From: Vulcaniibacterium thermophilum
GTDB taxonomy: Bacteria; Pseudomonadota; Gammaproteobacteria; Xanthomonadales; Xanthomonadaceae
Direction of reading: 5' to 3'
Assembly (NCBI RefSeq): GCF_007923255.1
Contig: NZ_VOHJ01000010.1
Span: forward strand, 1-64,000
Length of the DNA: 64,000 nucleotides
The notes beneath the pieces were generated by a model. The model saw nothing but the letters and a program-made list of their open reading frames with translations, was not told the DNA's origin and made no database searches. Below, piece after piece: positions 9,308-19,626 of the stretch; position 1 is the stretch's first letter, and each line of letters begins with the position of its first letter. The position numbers and the translations under genes are program-made.

Positions 9308-9933
9308 AGCGGTGGCTCGCGCCGGCGGGGATCGCGCTCGCGCTGGCCGGCTGCACCGTCGCGCCGCCGCGCCCGGCCGTGCCCGCCGCCCAGGCCGAAG
9401 CCGCGCAGCAGGCGCGCGAGGCGGCCGTCCGCGCGCAGGCCGACTGGCATCTGGAAGGCCGCATCGCCGTCGCCAACGGCAGGGACGGCGGCAGCGGGCG
9501 GATCGAGTGGACCCAGCAGGGCAGCCGCTACCGGATCGCGGTCAGCGCGCCCGTCACCCGGCAGAGCTGGCGGCTGACCGGCGATGCCGCCGCCGCGCGC
9601 ATCGAGGGCCTGCCTGGCGGTCCGCGCGAGAGCGAAGACCCGGCGGCGCTGCTGCACGAAACCACCGGCTGGCCGGTGCCGGTCGAGGCGCTGGCGTGGT
9701 GGGTGCGCGGCGCGCGCGCGCCGGGAGAGCCGGCGGTGATCGAGTTCGGCCCGGACGGCCTGCCCGCGCGCATCGCCCAGGACGGCTGGACCATCGCCTA
9801 CGTCTGGCCCGACGGCGCCGCCGCGCCGGAATTTCCGGCCCGTATCGAGGCCCGCCGCGACCCCGTCCGCGTGCGGCTGGCGATCGACGCCGCCCGCCTC
9901 GGGTCCGCCGCCGACACCGCGTCCGCGCCATGA
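9304..9933 (+). CDS. lolB: Outer membrane lipoprotein insertion factor LolB
   Basis: A 209-residue lipoprotein that accepts lipoproteins from LolA and inserts them into the outer membrane. The lipobox is LALAGC with the lipidated Cys at 17, and the conserved family segments WHLEGRIAV and [19 protein letters not shown] are visible. The GTG start overlaps the stop of the TPR gene, and the stop (TGA 9931-9933) overlaps the ispE ATG, so three genes are chained by 4-base overlaps. Confidence 0.93.
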   Translation: MKRWLAPAGIALALAGCTVAPPRPAVPAAQAEAAQQAREAAVRAQADWHLEGRIAVANGRDGGSGRIEWTQQGSRYRIAVSAPVTRQSWRLTGDAAAARIEGLPGGPRESEDPAALLHETTGWPVPVEALAWWVRGARAPGEPAVIEFGPDGLPARIAQDGWTIAYVWPDGAAAPEFPARIEARRDPVRVRLAIDAARLGSAADTASAP

Positions 9934-10826
9934 GCGACGCCGGCTGGACCGCCTGGCCCGCGCCGGCCAAGCTCAACCTGTTCCTGCGCATCACCGGCCG
10001 CCGCGCCGACGGCTACCACCTGCTGCAGACCGTGTTCCGCCTGCTCGACTGGGGCGACACCGTGCGCCTGCGGGTGCGCGGCGACGGCGCGATTCGCCGC
10101 GTCGGCGCCTCGGTGCCCGGTGTTGCCGAGGAGGACGACCTGCTGGTGCGCGCCGCGCGCCTGCTGCAGCAGGCCACCGGCACCCGGCTGGGCGCCGACG
10201 TCGCGGTCGACAAGCGCATCCCCGCCGGCGGCGGCTTCGGCGGCGGTTCGTCCGACGCGGCGACCGTGCTGGTCGCGCTCGACGCCCTGTGGGGCACCGG
10301 CCTGGACGAGGACGCCCTGGCCACGCTCGGTCTGCGCCTCGGCGCCGACGTGCCGGTGTTCGTGCGCGGCCGCAACGCCTGGGCCGAGGGGGTGGGGGAA
10401 GCGCTGGTGGCGGTCGACCTGCCGCCGGCCTGGTACCTGATCGCCGACCCCGGCGTCCACGTTCCGACCGCCGCGCTCTTCCAAGCCCCTGAATTGACGC
10501 GCAATGCCGCGCCCGCGACAATGCACGACTTCGTTTCGGGGGTACCGCTCGGCAACGCGTTCGAGCCGGTGCTGCGCGCGCGGGAGCCGGCGGTGGACGC
10601 GGCCTTCCGCCTGCTGGCGCAGACCGGCACGCCGCGGCTGACCGGCACCGGCAGCGGCTGCTTCGTCGAGTTTTCCACTCGCGAGGCCGCCGAGGCGGCC
10701 CGGGCGCGGCTGGCGCCGGACCTGCGGGTCTGGGTCGCCGCCGGCGCCGCGCGCTCGCCGCTGCGGGACGCCCTCGAGCGGACGCCACAGGGGCGTCGCC
10801 AAGAGGTCCAAGGCACCGGGTTTTGA
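9930..10826 (+). CDS. ispE: 4-diphosphocytidyl-2-C-methyl-D-erythritol kinase; 3' end overlaps tRNA-Gln
   Basis: A 298-residue GHMP kinase of the MEP isoprenoid pathway. [10 protein letters not shown] carries the substrate Lys (Lys14) and [17 protein letters not shown] is the ATP-binding glycine loop (about 98-113); LGADVPVF is the catalytic Asp region. The reading frame does not stop before tRNA-Gln: the last 38 bases are tRNA sequence and the TGA (10824-10826) lies in the anticodon loop. This adds a short tail ([13 protein letters not shown]) to the usual roughly 283-residue enzyme. The start overlaps the lolB stop. Confidence 0.95.
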   Translation: MSDAGWTAWPAPAKLNLFLRITGRRADGYHLLQTVFRLLDWGDTVRLRVRGDGAIRRVGASVPGVAEEDDLLVRAARLLQQATGTRLGADVAVDKRIPAGGGFGGGSSDAATVLVALDALWGTGLDEDALATLGLRLGADVPVFVRGRNAWAEGVGEALVAVDLPPAWYLIADPGVHVPTAALFQAPELTRNAAPATMHDFVSGVPLGNAFEPVLRAREPAVDAAFRLLAQTGTPRLTGTGSGCFVEFSTREAAEAARARLAPDLRVWVAAGAARSPLRDALERTPQGRRQEVQGTGF

Positions 10827-10865
10827 TCCCGGCATTCGTAGGTTCGAATCCTACCGCCCCTGCCA
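10789..10865 (+). tRNA. tRNA-Gln (anticodon UUG)
   Basis: A full cloverleaf: acceptor AGGGGCG/CGCCCCT, U8, D arm GCC/GGC, anticodon stem CCGGG/CCCGG around TTTTGAT giving UUG, T arm with GGTTCGAATCC, discriminator G and encoded CCA (10863-10865). Its 5' half is also the coding 3' end of ispE, so the mature tRNA must be cut out of an ispE-prs transcript or made from a promoter inside ispE. Confidence 0.97.
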
Positions 10866-10868
10866 GTT

Positions 10869-10960
10869 CGGGAATCGGGAATCGAACGCCGCGTGCGTGC
10901 AGGCGCGCCACCCGCCCCCGGATCCGATCCCGATTCTCCGTTCCCGATTCTTCACTCCCG
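10869..10960. repeat. GGGAATCGGGAATCG-type inverted repeat, copy 1
   Basis: The left arm CGGGAATCGGGAATCG (10869-10884) and the right arm, with CCCGATTCT and TTCCCGATTC units (10921-10960), can fold back. It fills the gap between tRNA-Gln and prs and is one of seven such elements in the window. Confidence 0.8.
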
Positions 10961-10969
10961 ACCGCGGCC

Positions 10970-11929
10970 ATGCAGAACGATCGCAACCTCCTGGTCTTCA
11001 GCGGCAACGCCAACCGCCCGCTGGCCGACGCCGTCTGCCGCGAGCTGGGCGTGCGCCCGGGCAAGGCGCTGGTCGGTCGCTTCTCCGACGGCGAGGTGCA
11101 GATCGAGATCGAGGAGAACGTGCGCCGGCAGGAAGTGTTCGTGGTCCAGCCGACCTGCGCGCCGACCGCCGAGAACTTCATGGAGCTGCTGGTGCTGGTG
11201 GACGCGCTCAAGCGCGCCTCGGCCGCCAGCGTGACCGCGGTGGTGCCGTACTTCGGCTATGCCCGCCAGGACCGCCGCCCGCGTTCCTCGCGCGTGCCGA
11301 TCACCGCCAAGGTCGCGGCCAAGATGTTCACCGCGGTGGGCACCGACCGCGTGCTCACGGTCGACCTGCACGCCGACCAGATCCAGGGCTTCTTCGACAT
11401 CCCGGTCGACAACGTCTACGCCTCGCCGCTGCTGCTGGCCGACATCTGGCGCACGCACGGCACGCAGAACGTCATCGTCGTCTCGCCCGACGTCGGCGGC
11501 GTGGTGCGCGCGCGCGCGATCGCCAAGCGGCTCGACGATGCGGACCTCGCCATCATCGACAAGCGCCGCCCGCGCGCCAACGTCGCCACGGTGATGAACA
11601 TCATCGGCGACGTGCGCGAGAAGACCTGCGTGCTGGTCGACGACATCGTCGATACCGCCGGCACGCTGTGCGCGGCGGCCGCGGCGCTGAAGGCGCAGGG
11701 CGCGTCGAAGGTGGTCGCCTACTGCACCCACCCGGTGCTGTCCGGCGCGGCGATCGACAACATCGGCAAGTCGCAGCTCGACGAGCTGGTGGTGACCGAC
11801 ACCATCCCGCTGAGCGAGGCCGCCCGCGCCTGCGGCCGCATCCGCCAGCTCAGCGTCGCCGAGCTGCTCGCCGAGACCATCCGGCGCGTGGCGTTCGGCG
11901 AGTCGGTGAGTTCGCTCTACATCGATTGA
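10970..11929 (+). CDS. prs: Ribose-phosphate pyrophosphokinase
   Basis: A 319-residue enzyme converting ribose-5-phosphate and ATP to PRPP for nucleotide, histidine, tryptophan and NAD synthesis. The class I features are clear: the [10 protein letters not shown] segment, the [11 protein letters not shown] flexible-loop motif, [13 protein letters not shown], and the PRPP-binding loop [13 protein letters not shown]. The ATG at 10970 gives [19 protein letters not shown], the conserved start. It lies behind ispE and tRNA-Gln, as usual in gammaproteobacteria, with repeat elements on both sides. Confidence 0.98.
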   Translation: MQNDRNLLVFSGNANRPLADAVCRELGVRPGKALVGRFSDGEVQIEIEENVRRQEVFVVQPTCAPTAENFMELLVLVDALKRASAASVTAVVPYFGYARQDRRPRSSRVPITAKVAAKMFTAVGTDRVLTVDLHADQIQGFFDIPVDNVYASPLLLADIWRTHGTQNVIVVSPDVGGVVRARAIAKRLDDADLAIIDKRRPRANVATVMNIIGDVREKTCVLVDDIVDTAGTLCAAAAALKAQGASKVVAYCTHPVLSGAAIDNIGKSQLDELVVTDTIPLSEAARACGRIRQLSVAELLAETIRRVAFGESVSSLYID

Positions 11930-11930
11930 C

Positions 11931-11990
11931 GGGATTCGCCATTCGGGATTCGCAACTTCCGGCTTTGACGGATCCCGATCCGAATCCCGG
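11931..11990. repeat. GGGAATCGGGAATCG-type inverted repeat, copy 2 (short)
   Basis: A shortened member: GGGATTCGCCATTCGGGATT on the left and GATCCCGATCCGAATCCCGG on the right, in the prs-rplY gap. Confidence 0.65.
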
Positions 11991-12068
11991 CTTCACCCCC
12001 TCGCCTGGTCGCGGGCGAGGCTTTCCGCCGCAGCGATGCGGCTCAACGCAGCAAGTGAGTAAACCGCA

Positions 12069-12728
12069 ATGTCCGAACACATCATCCAGGCCGTGGGCCG
12101 CAAGGACGAGGGGAAAGGTGCGAGCCGCCGCCTGCGTCGTTCCGGCTTCATCCCGGCCGTCGTCTACGGCGGTCAGTCCGCCCCCAAGTCGATCCAGCTC
12201 GAGCACGAGAAGACTTGGATCGCCAGCCAGAACGAGTGGTTCTACTCGTCCATCCTGACGCTCGAAGTCGACGGCCAGCGCGAGAGCGTGCTGCTGCGCG
12301 ACATGCAGCGTCATCCGTACAAGCAGCTGATCATGCATCTGGACTTCCAGCGCGTGGACGCCAACCAGGCCCTGCGCGTGAAGGTGCCGCTGCACTTCCT
12401 CAACCAGGAGAAGTCGCCGGCCGGCAAGACCGCGGGCGTGGTGATCCTGCACGAGCTCAACGAGATCGAGATCAGCTGCCTGCCGAAGGATCTGCCGGAG
12501 TTCATCGAGGTCGACCTCGGCGAGCTGAAGGTCGGCGACATCGTCCACCTGTCCGACCTCACGCTGCCGGCCGGCGTGGAGATCCCCGAGCTCAAGCTCG
12601 GCAAGGAGCACGACGTCGCGGTGGTGATCGCCAAGCACGCCCGCGAGGAAGCCGAGGAAGCCCCGGCCGAGGCGCCGGCCGAAGTGCCGGCCGCCAAGGT
12701 CACCAAGAAGGACGAGGGCAAGAAGTAA
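12069..12728 (+). CDS. rplY: 50S ribosomal protein L25 (general stress protein Ctc form)
   Basis: A 219-residue L25/TL5/Ctc protein that binds 5S rRNA. The N-terminal L25 fold (about 1-95, with RRLRRSGFIPAVVYGG) is followed by the beta domain of the long form (LPEFIEVDLGELKVGDIVHLSDL) and a charged Ala/Glu/Lys tail. It is thus the long version rather than the 94-residue E. coli form. It sits between prs and pth, the usual order for long L25 genes. Confidence 0.95.
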   Translation: MSEHIIQAVGRKDEGKGASRRLRRSGFIPAVVYGGQSAPKSIQLEHEKTWIASQNEWFYSSILTLEVDGQRESVLLRDMQRHPYKQLIMHLDFQRVDANQALRVKVPLHFLNQEKSPAGKTAGVVILHELNEIEISCLPKDLPEFIEVDLGELKVGDIVHLSDLTLPAGVEIPELKLGKEHDVAVVIAKHAREEAEEAPAEAPAEVPAAKVTKKDEGKK

Positions 12729-12740
12729 GCCCTCGCCCGT

Positions 12741-12790
12741 GCCGTGCGGGCCCGCCCCGCACGGCGCCGCGTCCCCCTGCGCGCAGGGGG
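12741..12790 (+). terminator. Two hairpins after rplY
   Basis: GCCGTGCGGG (12741-12750) pairs with CCCGCACGGC (12756-12765), followed by a perfect 18-base palindrome CCCCCTGCGCGCAGGGGG (12773-12790). There is no T run, so it may slow or terminate transcription, or protect the rplY 3' end. Confidence 0.45.
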
Positions 12791-12895
12791 AGCCTGCAGG
12801 GGGCGGCGTGCCCGGTCCGCGACCGGTCGCGCCGCCGCCCGTCGCGGCGAAGCCCCCGCACCGCCGCCCTCCCGTCCCTCCGCTTCCGCTGACCC

Positions 12896-13501
12896 GTGAC
12901 CGGCCTGCGCCTGATCGTGGGGCTCGGCAACCCCGGCCCCGAACATGCCAAGACCCGGCACAACGCCGGTTTCTGGCTGGTGGACGCCCTCGCCGAACAG
13001 GCCGGGGCGCGCTTCGGGCTGGAATCCAAACTGTTCGGCGAAACCGCCAAGGCGACGCTCGCCGGCCAGTCGCTCTGGCTGCTCAAGCCGGCCACCTTCA
13101 TGAATCTTTCCGGCAAGTCGGTCGCCGCCGCGCTGCGCTACTGGAAGATCGAGCCGGAGCAGATGCTGGTCGCCCACGACGAGCTCGACCTGCCGCCGGG
13201 CACCGCCCGGCTCAAGTTCGACGGCGGCCACGGCGGCCAGAACGGCCTGCGCGACATCATTCGCCTGCTCGGCCATGCCCGCTTCCACCGCCTGCGGGTC
13301 GGCATCGGCCACCCCGGCCACAAGGACCGCGTCACCCCCTGGGTGCTGGGCCGCCCCGGCCGCGACGACGAGGCCGCGATCCTGCGCGCCATCGACGACG
13401 CGCTGGCGGTCCTGCCGCTGGCGGTGACCGGCGATTTCAACGAGGCGATGAAGCGCCTGCATACGGCCGGGAATCGGGAATCGGGAACCGGAAGTCGCTG
13501 A
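12896..13501 (+). CDS. pth: Peptidyl-tRNA hydrolase; C-terminus encoded by an intergenic repeat
   Basis: A 201-residue hydrolase that recycles peptidyl-tRNA. GLGNPGPEHAKTRHNAGF holds Asn12 and catalytic His22; Asp95 lies in AHDELDLPPG; GGHGGQNGLRDI is also conserved. The GTG start is set by the conserved TGLRLIVGLGNPG. The last residues ([10 protein letters not shown]) come from the left arm of a GGGAATCG repeat that runs across the stop codon, replacing the usual variable C-terminal tail. Confidence 0.96.
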   Translation: MTGLRLIVGLGNPGPEHAKTRHNAGFWLVDALAEQAGARFGLESKLFGETAKATLAGQSLWLLKPATFMNLSGKSVAAALRYWKIEPEQMLVAHDELDLPPGTARLKFDGGHGGQNGLRDIIRLLGHARFHRLRVGIGHPGHKDRVTPWVLGRPGRDDEAAILRAIDDALAVLPLAVTGDFNEAMKRLHTAGNRESGTGSR

Positions 13502-13552
13502 CCGACGCCCCGTCCCGCATCTCGATTCCCATTCCCGATTCCCCATTCCCGG
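13467..13552. repeat. GGGAATCGGGAATCG-type inverted repeat, copy 3, overlapping pth 3' end
   Basis: The left arm (13467-13491) lies inside the pth reading frame; the right arm (13522-13552, repeated ATTCCC units) ends 9 bases before the ychF start. Confidence 0.82.
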
Positions 13553-13561
13553 ACCAACACC

Positions 13562-14653
13562 ATGGGCATCAAATGCGGCATCGTCGGCCTGCCGAACGTC
13601 GGCAAGTCGACCCTGTTCAACGCGCTGACCAAGGCCGGCATCGCCGCCGCCAACTTCCCGTTCTGCACCATCGAGCCCAACGTGGGCGTGGTGCCGGTGC
13701 CGGATCCGCGCCTGAACGCGCTGGCGGAGATCGTCAAGCCGCAAAAGGTGATCCCCACCGCGGTCGAGTTCGTCGACATCGCCGGCCTGGTCGCCGGCGC
13801 CGCCAGCGGCGAGGGGCTGGGCAACAAGTTCCTCTCGCACATCCGCGAGGTCGATGCGATCGCCCACGTCGTGCGCTGCTTCGAGCACCCCGACATCGTC
13901 CATGTCGCCGGCCGGGTCGACCCGATCGCCGACATCGAGACCATCGACACCGAACTGGCGCTGGCCGACCTGGAGACGGTCGAGAAGGCGCTGGCCAAGG
14001 CCGAGCGTGCGGCCAAGGGCGGCGACAAGGAGGCGATCGCGCGCAAGGCCGTGCTGACCCGGCTCGCCGCCGGGCTCAATGAGGGCCGCACCGCCCGCGC
14101 GCTCGGACTGGGCGAGGACGAGCGTGCGCTGGTCCGCGACCTGTTCCTGCTGACCCTCAAGCCGGTGATGTACGTCGCCAACGTGCTCGAGGACGGCTTC
14201 ACCGGCAATCCGCACCTGGACGCCGTGCGCGCCCGCGCCGCGTCCGAGGGCGCCGAGGTGGTGCCGGTGTGCGCCGCCATCGAGGAGGAGCTGGCCCAGC
14301 TCGACGACGCCGACCGCGACGCCTTCCTGGCCGACCTCGGCCTCGACGAGCCCGGCCTGAACCGCGTGATCCGCGCCGCCTACCGCCTGCTCGGCCTGCA
14401 GACCTACTTCACCGCCGGCGTGAAGGAAGTCCGCGCCTGGACCGTGAAGGTCGGCGCCACCGCGCCGCAGGCCGCCGGCGTGATCCACAGCGATTTCGAG
14501 AAGGGCTTCATCCGCGCCGAGACCATCGCCTACGACGACTTCATCCGCTACGGCGGCGAAGCCGGCGCCCGCGATGCCGGCCGCCTGCGGCTGGAAGGCA
14601 AGGACTACCGTGTCCAGGAGGGCGACGTCCTGCACTTCCGCTTCAACGTCTGA
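13562..14653 (+). CDS. ychF: Redox-regulated ATPase YchF
   Basis: A 363-residue Obg-family P-loop NTPase. The Walker A loop is [14 protein letters not shown], switch II is [16 protein letters not shown], and the specificity motif is NVLE (in [11 protein letters not shown]), the NxxE form that makes YchF an ATPase rather than a GTPase. The C-terminal TGS domain ends in [15 protein letters not shown]. YchF associates with ribosomes and the stress response. It follows pth, the common order, and is followed by a tRNA promoter. Confidence 0.97.
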   Translation: MGIKCGIVGLPNVGKSTLFNALTKAGIAAANFPFCTIEPNVGVVPVPDPRLNALAEIVKPQKVIPTAVEFVDIAGLVAGAASGEGLGNKFLSHIREVDAIAHVVRCFEHPDIVHVAGRVDPIADIETIDTELALADLETVEKALAKAERAAKGGDKEAIARKAVLTRLAAGLNEGRTARALGLGEDERALVRDLFLLTLKPVMYVANVLEDGFTGNPHLDAVRARAASEGAEVVPVCAAIEEELAQLDDADRDAFLADLGLDEPGLNRVIRAAYRLLGLQTYFTAGVKEVRAWTVKVGATAPQAAGVIHSDFEKGFIRAETIAYDDFIRYGGEAGARDAGRLRLEGKDYRVQEGDVLHFRFNV

Positions 14654-14683
14654 GCCAAGCGAGCGCGGCCCCGTCATCATCCG

Positions 14684-14712
14684 TTGACTTCCGCGCGCGG
14701 CCCCGCCAGAAT
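14684..14712 (+). promoter_or_regulatory. Sigma-70 promoter for the tRNA-Tyr-Gly-Thr-tuf operon
   Basis: TTGACT (14684-14689), a 17-base spacer and CAGAAT (14707-14712) lie 13 bases before tRNA-Tyr. The following GCGGGCTC could act as a GC-rich discriminator, as in stringently controlled stable RNA promoters. Confidence 0.75.
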
Positions 14713-14725
14713 TGCGGGCTCTTTT

Positions 14726-14811
14726 GGAGGGATACCCAAGCGGCCAACGGGGGCAGACTGTAAATCTGCTGGCTTACGCCTTCGGTGGTTCGAATCCACC
14801 TCCCTCCACCA
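14726..14811 (+). tRNA. tRNA-Tyr (anticodon GUA)
   Basis: Class II tRNA of 86 bases with a long variable arm. Acceptor GGAGGGA/TCCCTCC, anticodon GTA at 14760-14762, T-loop GTTCGAATC, discriminator A and encoded CCA. First gene of the tufB-type operon. Confidence 0.97.
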
Positions 14812-14998
14812 GCTTCAACGGAGTGAAGAGTTTCACCGGCGGGAAAGTGGCCGGGCTGATCCAGAGGTGGATGAGAACCACCGCTGGTTCGGCGACGACG
14901 CGAAGCGTCGTCGTGCGCGCCGAAGGCGCGGCCCATCCGGTTTGTCGCCGATCGTTGTACCCGCGCCTTCGGGTGCGGTGCAGTAGCAGTCTCCCGGC

Positions 14999-15072
<74 letters not shown>

Positions 15073-15122
15073 TTGCCGCTTCCGCGCCGAATCCGCGAGG
15101 CATAGCGCGAAAACGAGTTTCC

Positions 15123-15198
15123 GCTCACGTAGCTCAGTCGGTAGAGCACCTCCTTGGTAAGGAGGAGGTCGCTGGTTCGATTCCAGTCGTGAGCACCA
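15123..15198 (+). tRNA. tRNA-Thr (anticodon GGU)
   Basis: Acceptor GCTCACG/CGTGAGC, D-loop AGCTCAGTCGGTAGAGC, anticodon GGT in loop TTGGTAA, discriminator A and encoded CCA (15196-15198). It lies 51 bases before tuf copy 1. Confidence 0.97.
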
Positions 15199-15249
15199 TT
15201 TCGAAACGGGCCCAACGCAACCCAACCGTCTCAACGAGAAGCGACCGCC

Positions 15250-16440
<1,191 letters not shown>

Positions 16441-16449
16441 CGCAACCGC

Positions 16450-16476
16450 GCGCCTGCGCCCAGCGCAGGCGCCTTT
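16450..16476 (+). terminator. Intrinsic terminator after tuf copy 1
   Basis: GCGCCTGCG (16450-16458) pairs with CGCAGGCGC (16464-16472), followed by CTTT. The T run is short. The same structure follows tuf copy 2. It would need partial read-through to reach tRNA-Trp. Confidence 0.65.
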
Positions 16477-16552
16477 GCGGATGCGTCATCCCGCGAAAGC
16501 GGGGATCCATGGACCAGGCGCCTTTGCGGTTGCGTCATACCCGCGCAAGCGG
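16468..16552. repeat. CGTCATCCCGCGAAAGCGGGGATCC-type repeats after tuf copy 1
   Basis: Two units with period 49 share GGCGCCTTTGCGG (16468-16480 and 16517-16529), each followed by GCGTCAT and a CCGCG-AAGCGG palindrome. The remaining bases to tRNA-Trp (16553-16671) show no gene. Confidence 0.7.
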
Positions 16553-16671
16553 ACCAAGGCGAGCGCCAGGCGCCCATGGACCCAAGGAACAACGCCAGAA
16601 GCGGCGATCCCGAGGCGAGTCGGCAACGGCTCGCCGTCGCCGTCTAAGGCAAGTGAGGAAAAAACGGTTTT

Positions 16672-16747
<76 letters not shown>

Positions 16748-16834
16748 CTTCGCGCGGTCCTGCGGACCGCCACGACATGAACCATCGAGAGGTCCGTGTC
16801 AGGGACGGACGGACTCGCGAGGGAATCGCGGTTG

Positions 16835-17212
16835 ATGAATAGCAAGGTCGAACAATCCAAGCCCGCCTCGGCCGGCGACCTCGCCAAGTACGCTCTGGCC
16901 CTCCTGCTGGTGGGGGCGGGCGTGTTCGGCTACTACTGGTTCGCCCAGTGGGCGATCGGCCTGCGCGCGCTGCTGGTGGTGGCCGGTCTGGTGCTGGGCG
17001 CCGGTGTGTTCCTGCTGACGGCGCGCGGCGGGCAGACGCGCGAGTTCCTGGCCGAATCGCGTTTCGAATTGCGCAAGGTCGTCTGGCCGACCCGCCAGGA
17101 GGCGCTGCGCACGACGTGGGTCGTGGTCGTGATGGTGGTGGTGCTGTCGCTGATCCTGGCCGGTTTCGACCTGGTGATCCAGGCTGGCGTGAAGTTCCTG
17201 CTGGGGCGGTGA
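16835..17212 (+). CDS. secE: Preprotein translocase subunit SecE
   Basis: A 125-residue subunit that clamps SecY in the inner membrane translocon. Three hydrophobic segments ([17 protein letters not shown], then [17 protein letters not shown], then the conserved final helix after [11 protein letters not shown]) match the three-helix gammaproteobacterial form; [10 protein letters not shown] is the family signature. I chose the ATG at 16835 ([12 protein letters not shown]) for its usual length. A GTG at 16796, preceded by GAGAGG, would add 13 residues and cannot be excluded. nusG follows after 5 bases. Confidence 0.94.
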   Translation: MNSKVEQSKPASAGDLAKYALALLLVGAGVFGYYWFAQWAIGLRALLVVAGLVLGAGVFLLTARGGQTREFLAESRFELRKVVWPTRQEALRTTWVVVVMVVVLSLILAGFDLVIQAGVKFLLGR

Positions 17213-17217
17213 AGGAC

Positions 17218-17790
17218 ATGAGCGAAGTGCAGAAGCGCTGGTACGTGGTGCACGCCTATTCCGGCTTCGAGAAGTCGGTGGCGCAGGCGCTGCGCGACCG
17301 CATCGCCCGTTACGGCATGCAGGACCGCTTCGGCGACGTGCTGGTGCCGACCGAGGAAGTGGTGGAGATGCGCTCCGGCCAGAAACGCCGTTCCGAGCGC
17401 AAGTTCTTCCCCGGTTATGTGCTGGTGCAGATCGCCACCCACATGGAAGGCGGCATTCCGCGCATCGACAGCGAGAGCTGGCATCTGGTCAAGGAGACGC
17501 CGAAGGTGATGGGCTTCATCGGCGGCACCGCCGACCGCCCGCTGCCGATCACCGACGCCGAGGCCGACGCCATCCTGCAGCGCGTGCAGGAAGGCGTGGA
17601 GAAGCCCAAGCCGAAGGTGCTGTTCGAAGTCGGCGAGATGGTGCGCGTCACCGACGGCCCGTTCAACGATTTCAACGGCGTGGTCGAGGAGATCAACTAC
17701 GAGAAGAGCCGCCTGCGCGTGGCGGTCCTGATCTTCGGACGCTCCACGCCGGTCGAGCTGGAATTCGGCCAGGTCGAGAAGGCCAAGTAA
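17218..17790 (+). CDS. nusG: Transcription termination/antitermination factor NusG
   Basis: A 190-residue factor that binds RNA polymerase, reduces pausing and links it to Rho or S10. The N-terminal NGN domain ([20 protein letters not shown] to about residue 125) is followed by the KOW domain with [19 protein letters not shown]. The ATG lies 5 bases after the secE stop, with the GAAGGA before it as ribosome binding site. Confidence 0.98.
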   Translation: MSEVQKRWYVVHAYSGFEKSVAQALRDRIARYGMQDRFGDVLVPTEEVVEMRSGQKRRSERKFFPGYVLVQIATHMEGGIPRIDSESWHLVKETPKVMGFIGGTADRPLPITDAEADAILQRVQEGVEKPKPKVLFEVGEMVRVTDGPFNDFNGVVEEINYEKSRLRVAVLIFGRSTPVELEFGQVEKAK

Positions 17791-17868
17791 GCATTCGCCG
17801 GCACGAGCGGTTCGTGCCGGCCGCAACGCGAGGAGCCGCAAGGCGTTCGCACTCGCAGGAGTCAAGCA

Positions 17869-18297
17869 ATGGCAAAGAAAGTCGTCGGTTACATCAAGCT
17901 GCAGGTCAAGGCCGGCCAGGCCAACCCGTCGCCGCCGGTGGGCCCCGCCCTCGGTCAGCGCGGCCTCAACATCATGGAGTTCTGCAAGGCGTTCAACGCC
18001 GCCACGCAGAAGATGGAGCCGGGCATTCCGATCCCGGTGATCATCACCGCCTACTCGGACCGTACCTTCACCTTCGTCACCAAGACCCCGCCGGCGACGA
18101 TCCTGCTGAAGAAGGCGGCCGGCATCCAGTCGGGCTCCAAGCGCCCGAACACCGACAAGGTGGGCAAGGTGACGCGCAAGCAGCTCGAGGAGATCGCCAA
18201 GCTGAAGGAGCCCGACCTGACGGCGGCGGATCTGGATGCGGCGGTGCGCACGATCGCGGGCTCGGCCCGCAGCATGGGTCTGGTGGTGGAGGGCTAA
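17869..18297 (+). CDS. rplK: 50S ribosomal protein L11
   Basis: A 142-residue protein of the GTPase-associated centre that binds 23S rRNA and takes part in RelA activation. The N-terminal Pro-rich segment ([24 protein letters not shown]) and the C-terminal rRNA-binding domain ([20 protein letters not shown]) are typical. AGGAG precedes the ATG. rplA follows after 3 bases. Confidence 0.98.
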   Translation: MAKKVVGYIKLQVKAGQANPSPPVGPALGQRGLNIMEFCKAFNAATQKMEPGIPIPVIITAYSDRTFTFVTKTPPATILLKKAAGIQSGSKRPNTDKVGKVTRKQLEEIAKLKEPDLTAADLDAAVRTIAGSARSMGLVVEG

Positions 18298-18300
18298 GCC

Positions 18301-19002
18301 ATGGCGATGACCAAGCGACAGAAGGCCATCAAGGCGGCCGTGGTGCCGGGCAAGGCCTACCCGATCGACGAGGCGATCAAGATCGTCAAGACCGCGACCC
18401 GCGCCAAGTTCACCGAATCGGTGGACGTCGCCGTGCGTCTCGGCGTCGATGCCAAGAAGTCCGACCAGCAGGTGCGCGGCTCGACCGTGCTGCCGGCCGG
18501 CACCGGCAAGTCCGTGCGCGTGGCGGTGTTCGCCCCGGCCGGCGCCAAGGCCGATGAGGCCCTCGCCGCCGGCGCCGACGTGGTCGGTATGGACGATCTG
18601 GCCGAGAAGATGATGGCCGGCGACCTCAACTACGACGTGGTGATCGCCACCCCGGATGCGATGCGCGTGGTCGGCAAGCTCGGCCAGGTGCTCGGCCCGC
18701 GCGGCCTGATGCCGAACCCGAAGGTGGGCACCGTGTCGCCGAACCCGGCCGAAGCCGTGCGCAACGCCAAGGCCGGTCAGGTGCGTTACCGCACCGACAA
18801 GGCCGGCATCATCCACTGCACGATCGGCAAGGTCAGCTTCGACGACGAGGCGCTGAAGTCGAACCTGCAGGCGCTGCTGGCGGACTTGCTGAAGGCCAAG
18901 CCGGCCACGGCGAAGGGTCAGTACCTGCAGAAGATCGCGATCAGCTCGACCATGGGGCCGGGCGTGATCGTCGACCAGGCCTCGCTCCCGCTCGGCAAGT
19001 GA
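18301..19002 (+). CDS. rplA: 50S ribosomal protein L1
   Basis: A 233-residue L1-stalk protein that assists release of deacylated tRNA and, in relatives, represses the rplKA m[17 protein letters not shown] is the family signature and [17 protein letters not shown] the C-terminal one. The first ATG (18301) is kept because MAMTKRQK matches relatives; GGAGGG at the end of rplK serves as ribosome binding site. An intrinsic terminator follows, separating rplKA from rplJL. Confidence 0.98.
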   Translation: MAMTKRQKAIKAAVVPGKAYPIDEAIKIVKTATRAKFTESVDVAVRLGVDAKKSDQQVRGSTVLPAGTGKSVRVAVFAPAGAKADEALAAGADVVGMDDLAEKMMAGDLNYDVVIATPDAMRVVGKLGQVLGPRGLMPNPKVGTVSPNPAEAVRNAKAGQVRYRTDKAGIIHCTIGKVSFDDEALKSNLQALLADLLKAKPATAKGQYLQKIAISSTMGPGVIVDQASLPLGK

Positions 19003-19011
19003 CGCATCGGC

Positions 19012-19037
19012 GCGCCCGCGCACAGCGCGGGCGCCTT
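19012..19037 (+). terminator. Intrinsic terminator after rplA
   Basis: GCGCCCGCG (19012-19020) pairs with CGCGGGCGC (19026-19034), followed by CTTT. Same type as the tuf terminators. Confidence 0.65.
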
Positions 19038-19044
19038 TGCCGAT

Positions 19045-19178
19045 GCGTCATCCCCGCGAAAGCAGGGATCCACCGACGGATGGCGCGCCTTCGCGGTTGC
19101 GTCACCCCCGCGAAAGCGGGGATCCATCGACGGATGGCGCGCCTTCGCGGTTGCGTCATCCCCGCGAAAGCGGGGATC
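19045..19178. repeat. 54-base tandem repeats with CCCCGCGAAAGCGGGG palindromes
   Basis: Units start at GCGTCA at 19045, 19099 and 19153, exactly 54 bases apart, the third being partial. Each holds the palindrome CCCCGCGAAAGCGGGG (first copy with one change) and the first two share GACGGATGGCGCGCCTTCGC. The rest of 19179-19398 has no gene; a GTGCCTCC/GGAGGCAC pairing follows the array. Confidence 0.8.
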
Positions 19179-19398
19179 CCGTGCCTCCAACGCCCGGGCG
19201 CCGGAGGCACGGGAAGCAGGACCGGTATTCCGCTGCCGCGGGGCAACGCAGCAGCACCCCGCGCAAGCGGGCGAACGCAACACCCGGCGGCGGGCCGAAG
19301 TTCGCCGCCACGCTTTTGAGGGCATCGCACGGGTTCGCCCGCGCGATCGCCGTCAAAGACCGCAGGCGCGGACAGCGCGCACCGGAGGCGGGCAGGGA

Positions 19399-19626
19399 GG
19401 CTCGGCTGGCAAGGAGTCGCCCCCGGTGAAAGCGAGCCGCTTAATGAGCCCTTCGGGGCGATGCCTGCGCAGATGGTCGCCGCCCCTCCAGTTTTCGGGT
19501 CAACCGGATTTGGAAACGGCCACCACCCGGACGCCGCGAGGCGTCCCGGCACCGCGCCGAACGGTGCCGACCGAGGACCGCCGCCGCACACCCGCGCGGC
19601 GGCGGCGTTAAGTACGGAGGAGTGCA
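19399..19626 (+). promoter_or_regulatory. Candidate L10 leader before rplJ
   Basis: GGCTCG (19399-19404) can pair with CGAGCC (19433-19438), followed by GCTTAATGAGCCC, in an arrangement like the rplJL leader that L10-L12 binds to repress its own translation. A second hairpin, CCGCCGC/GCGGCGG, ends just before the rplJ ribosome binding site GGAGG. No reading frame is convincing in this stretch and I see no clear promoter. Confidence 0.5.
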
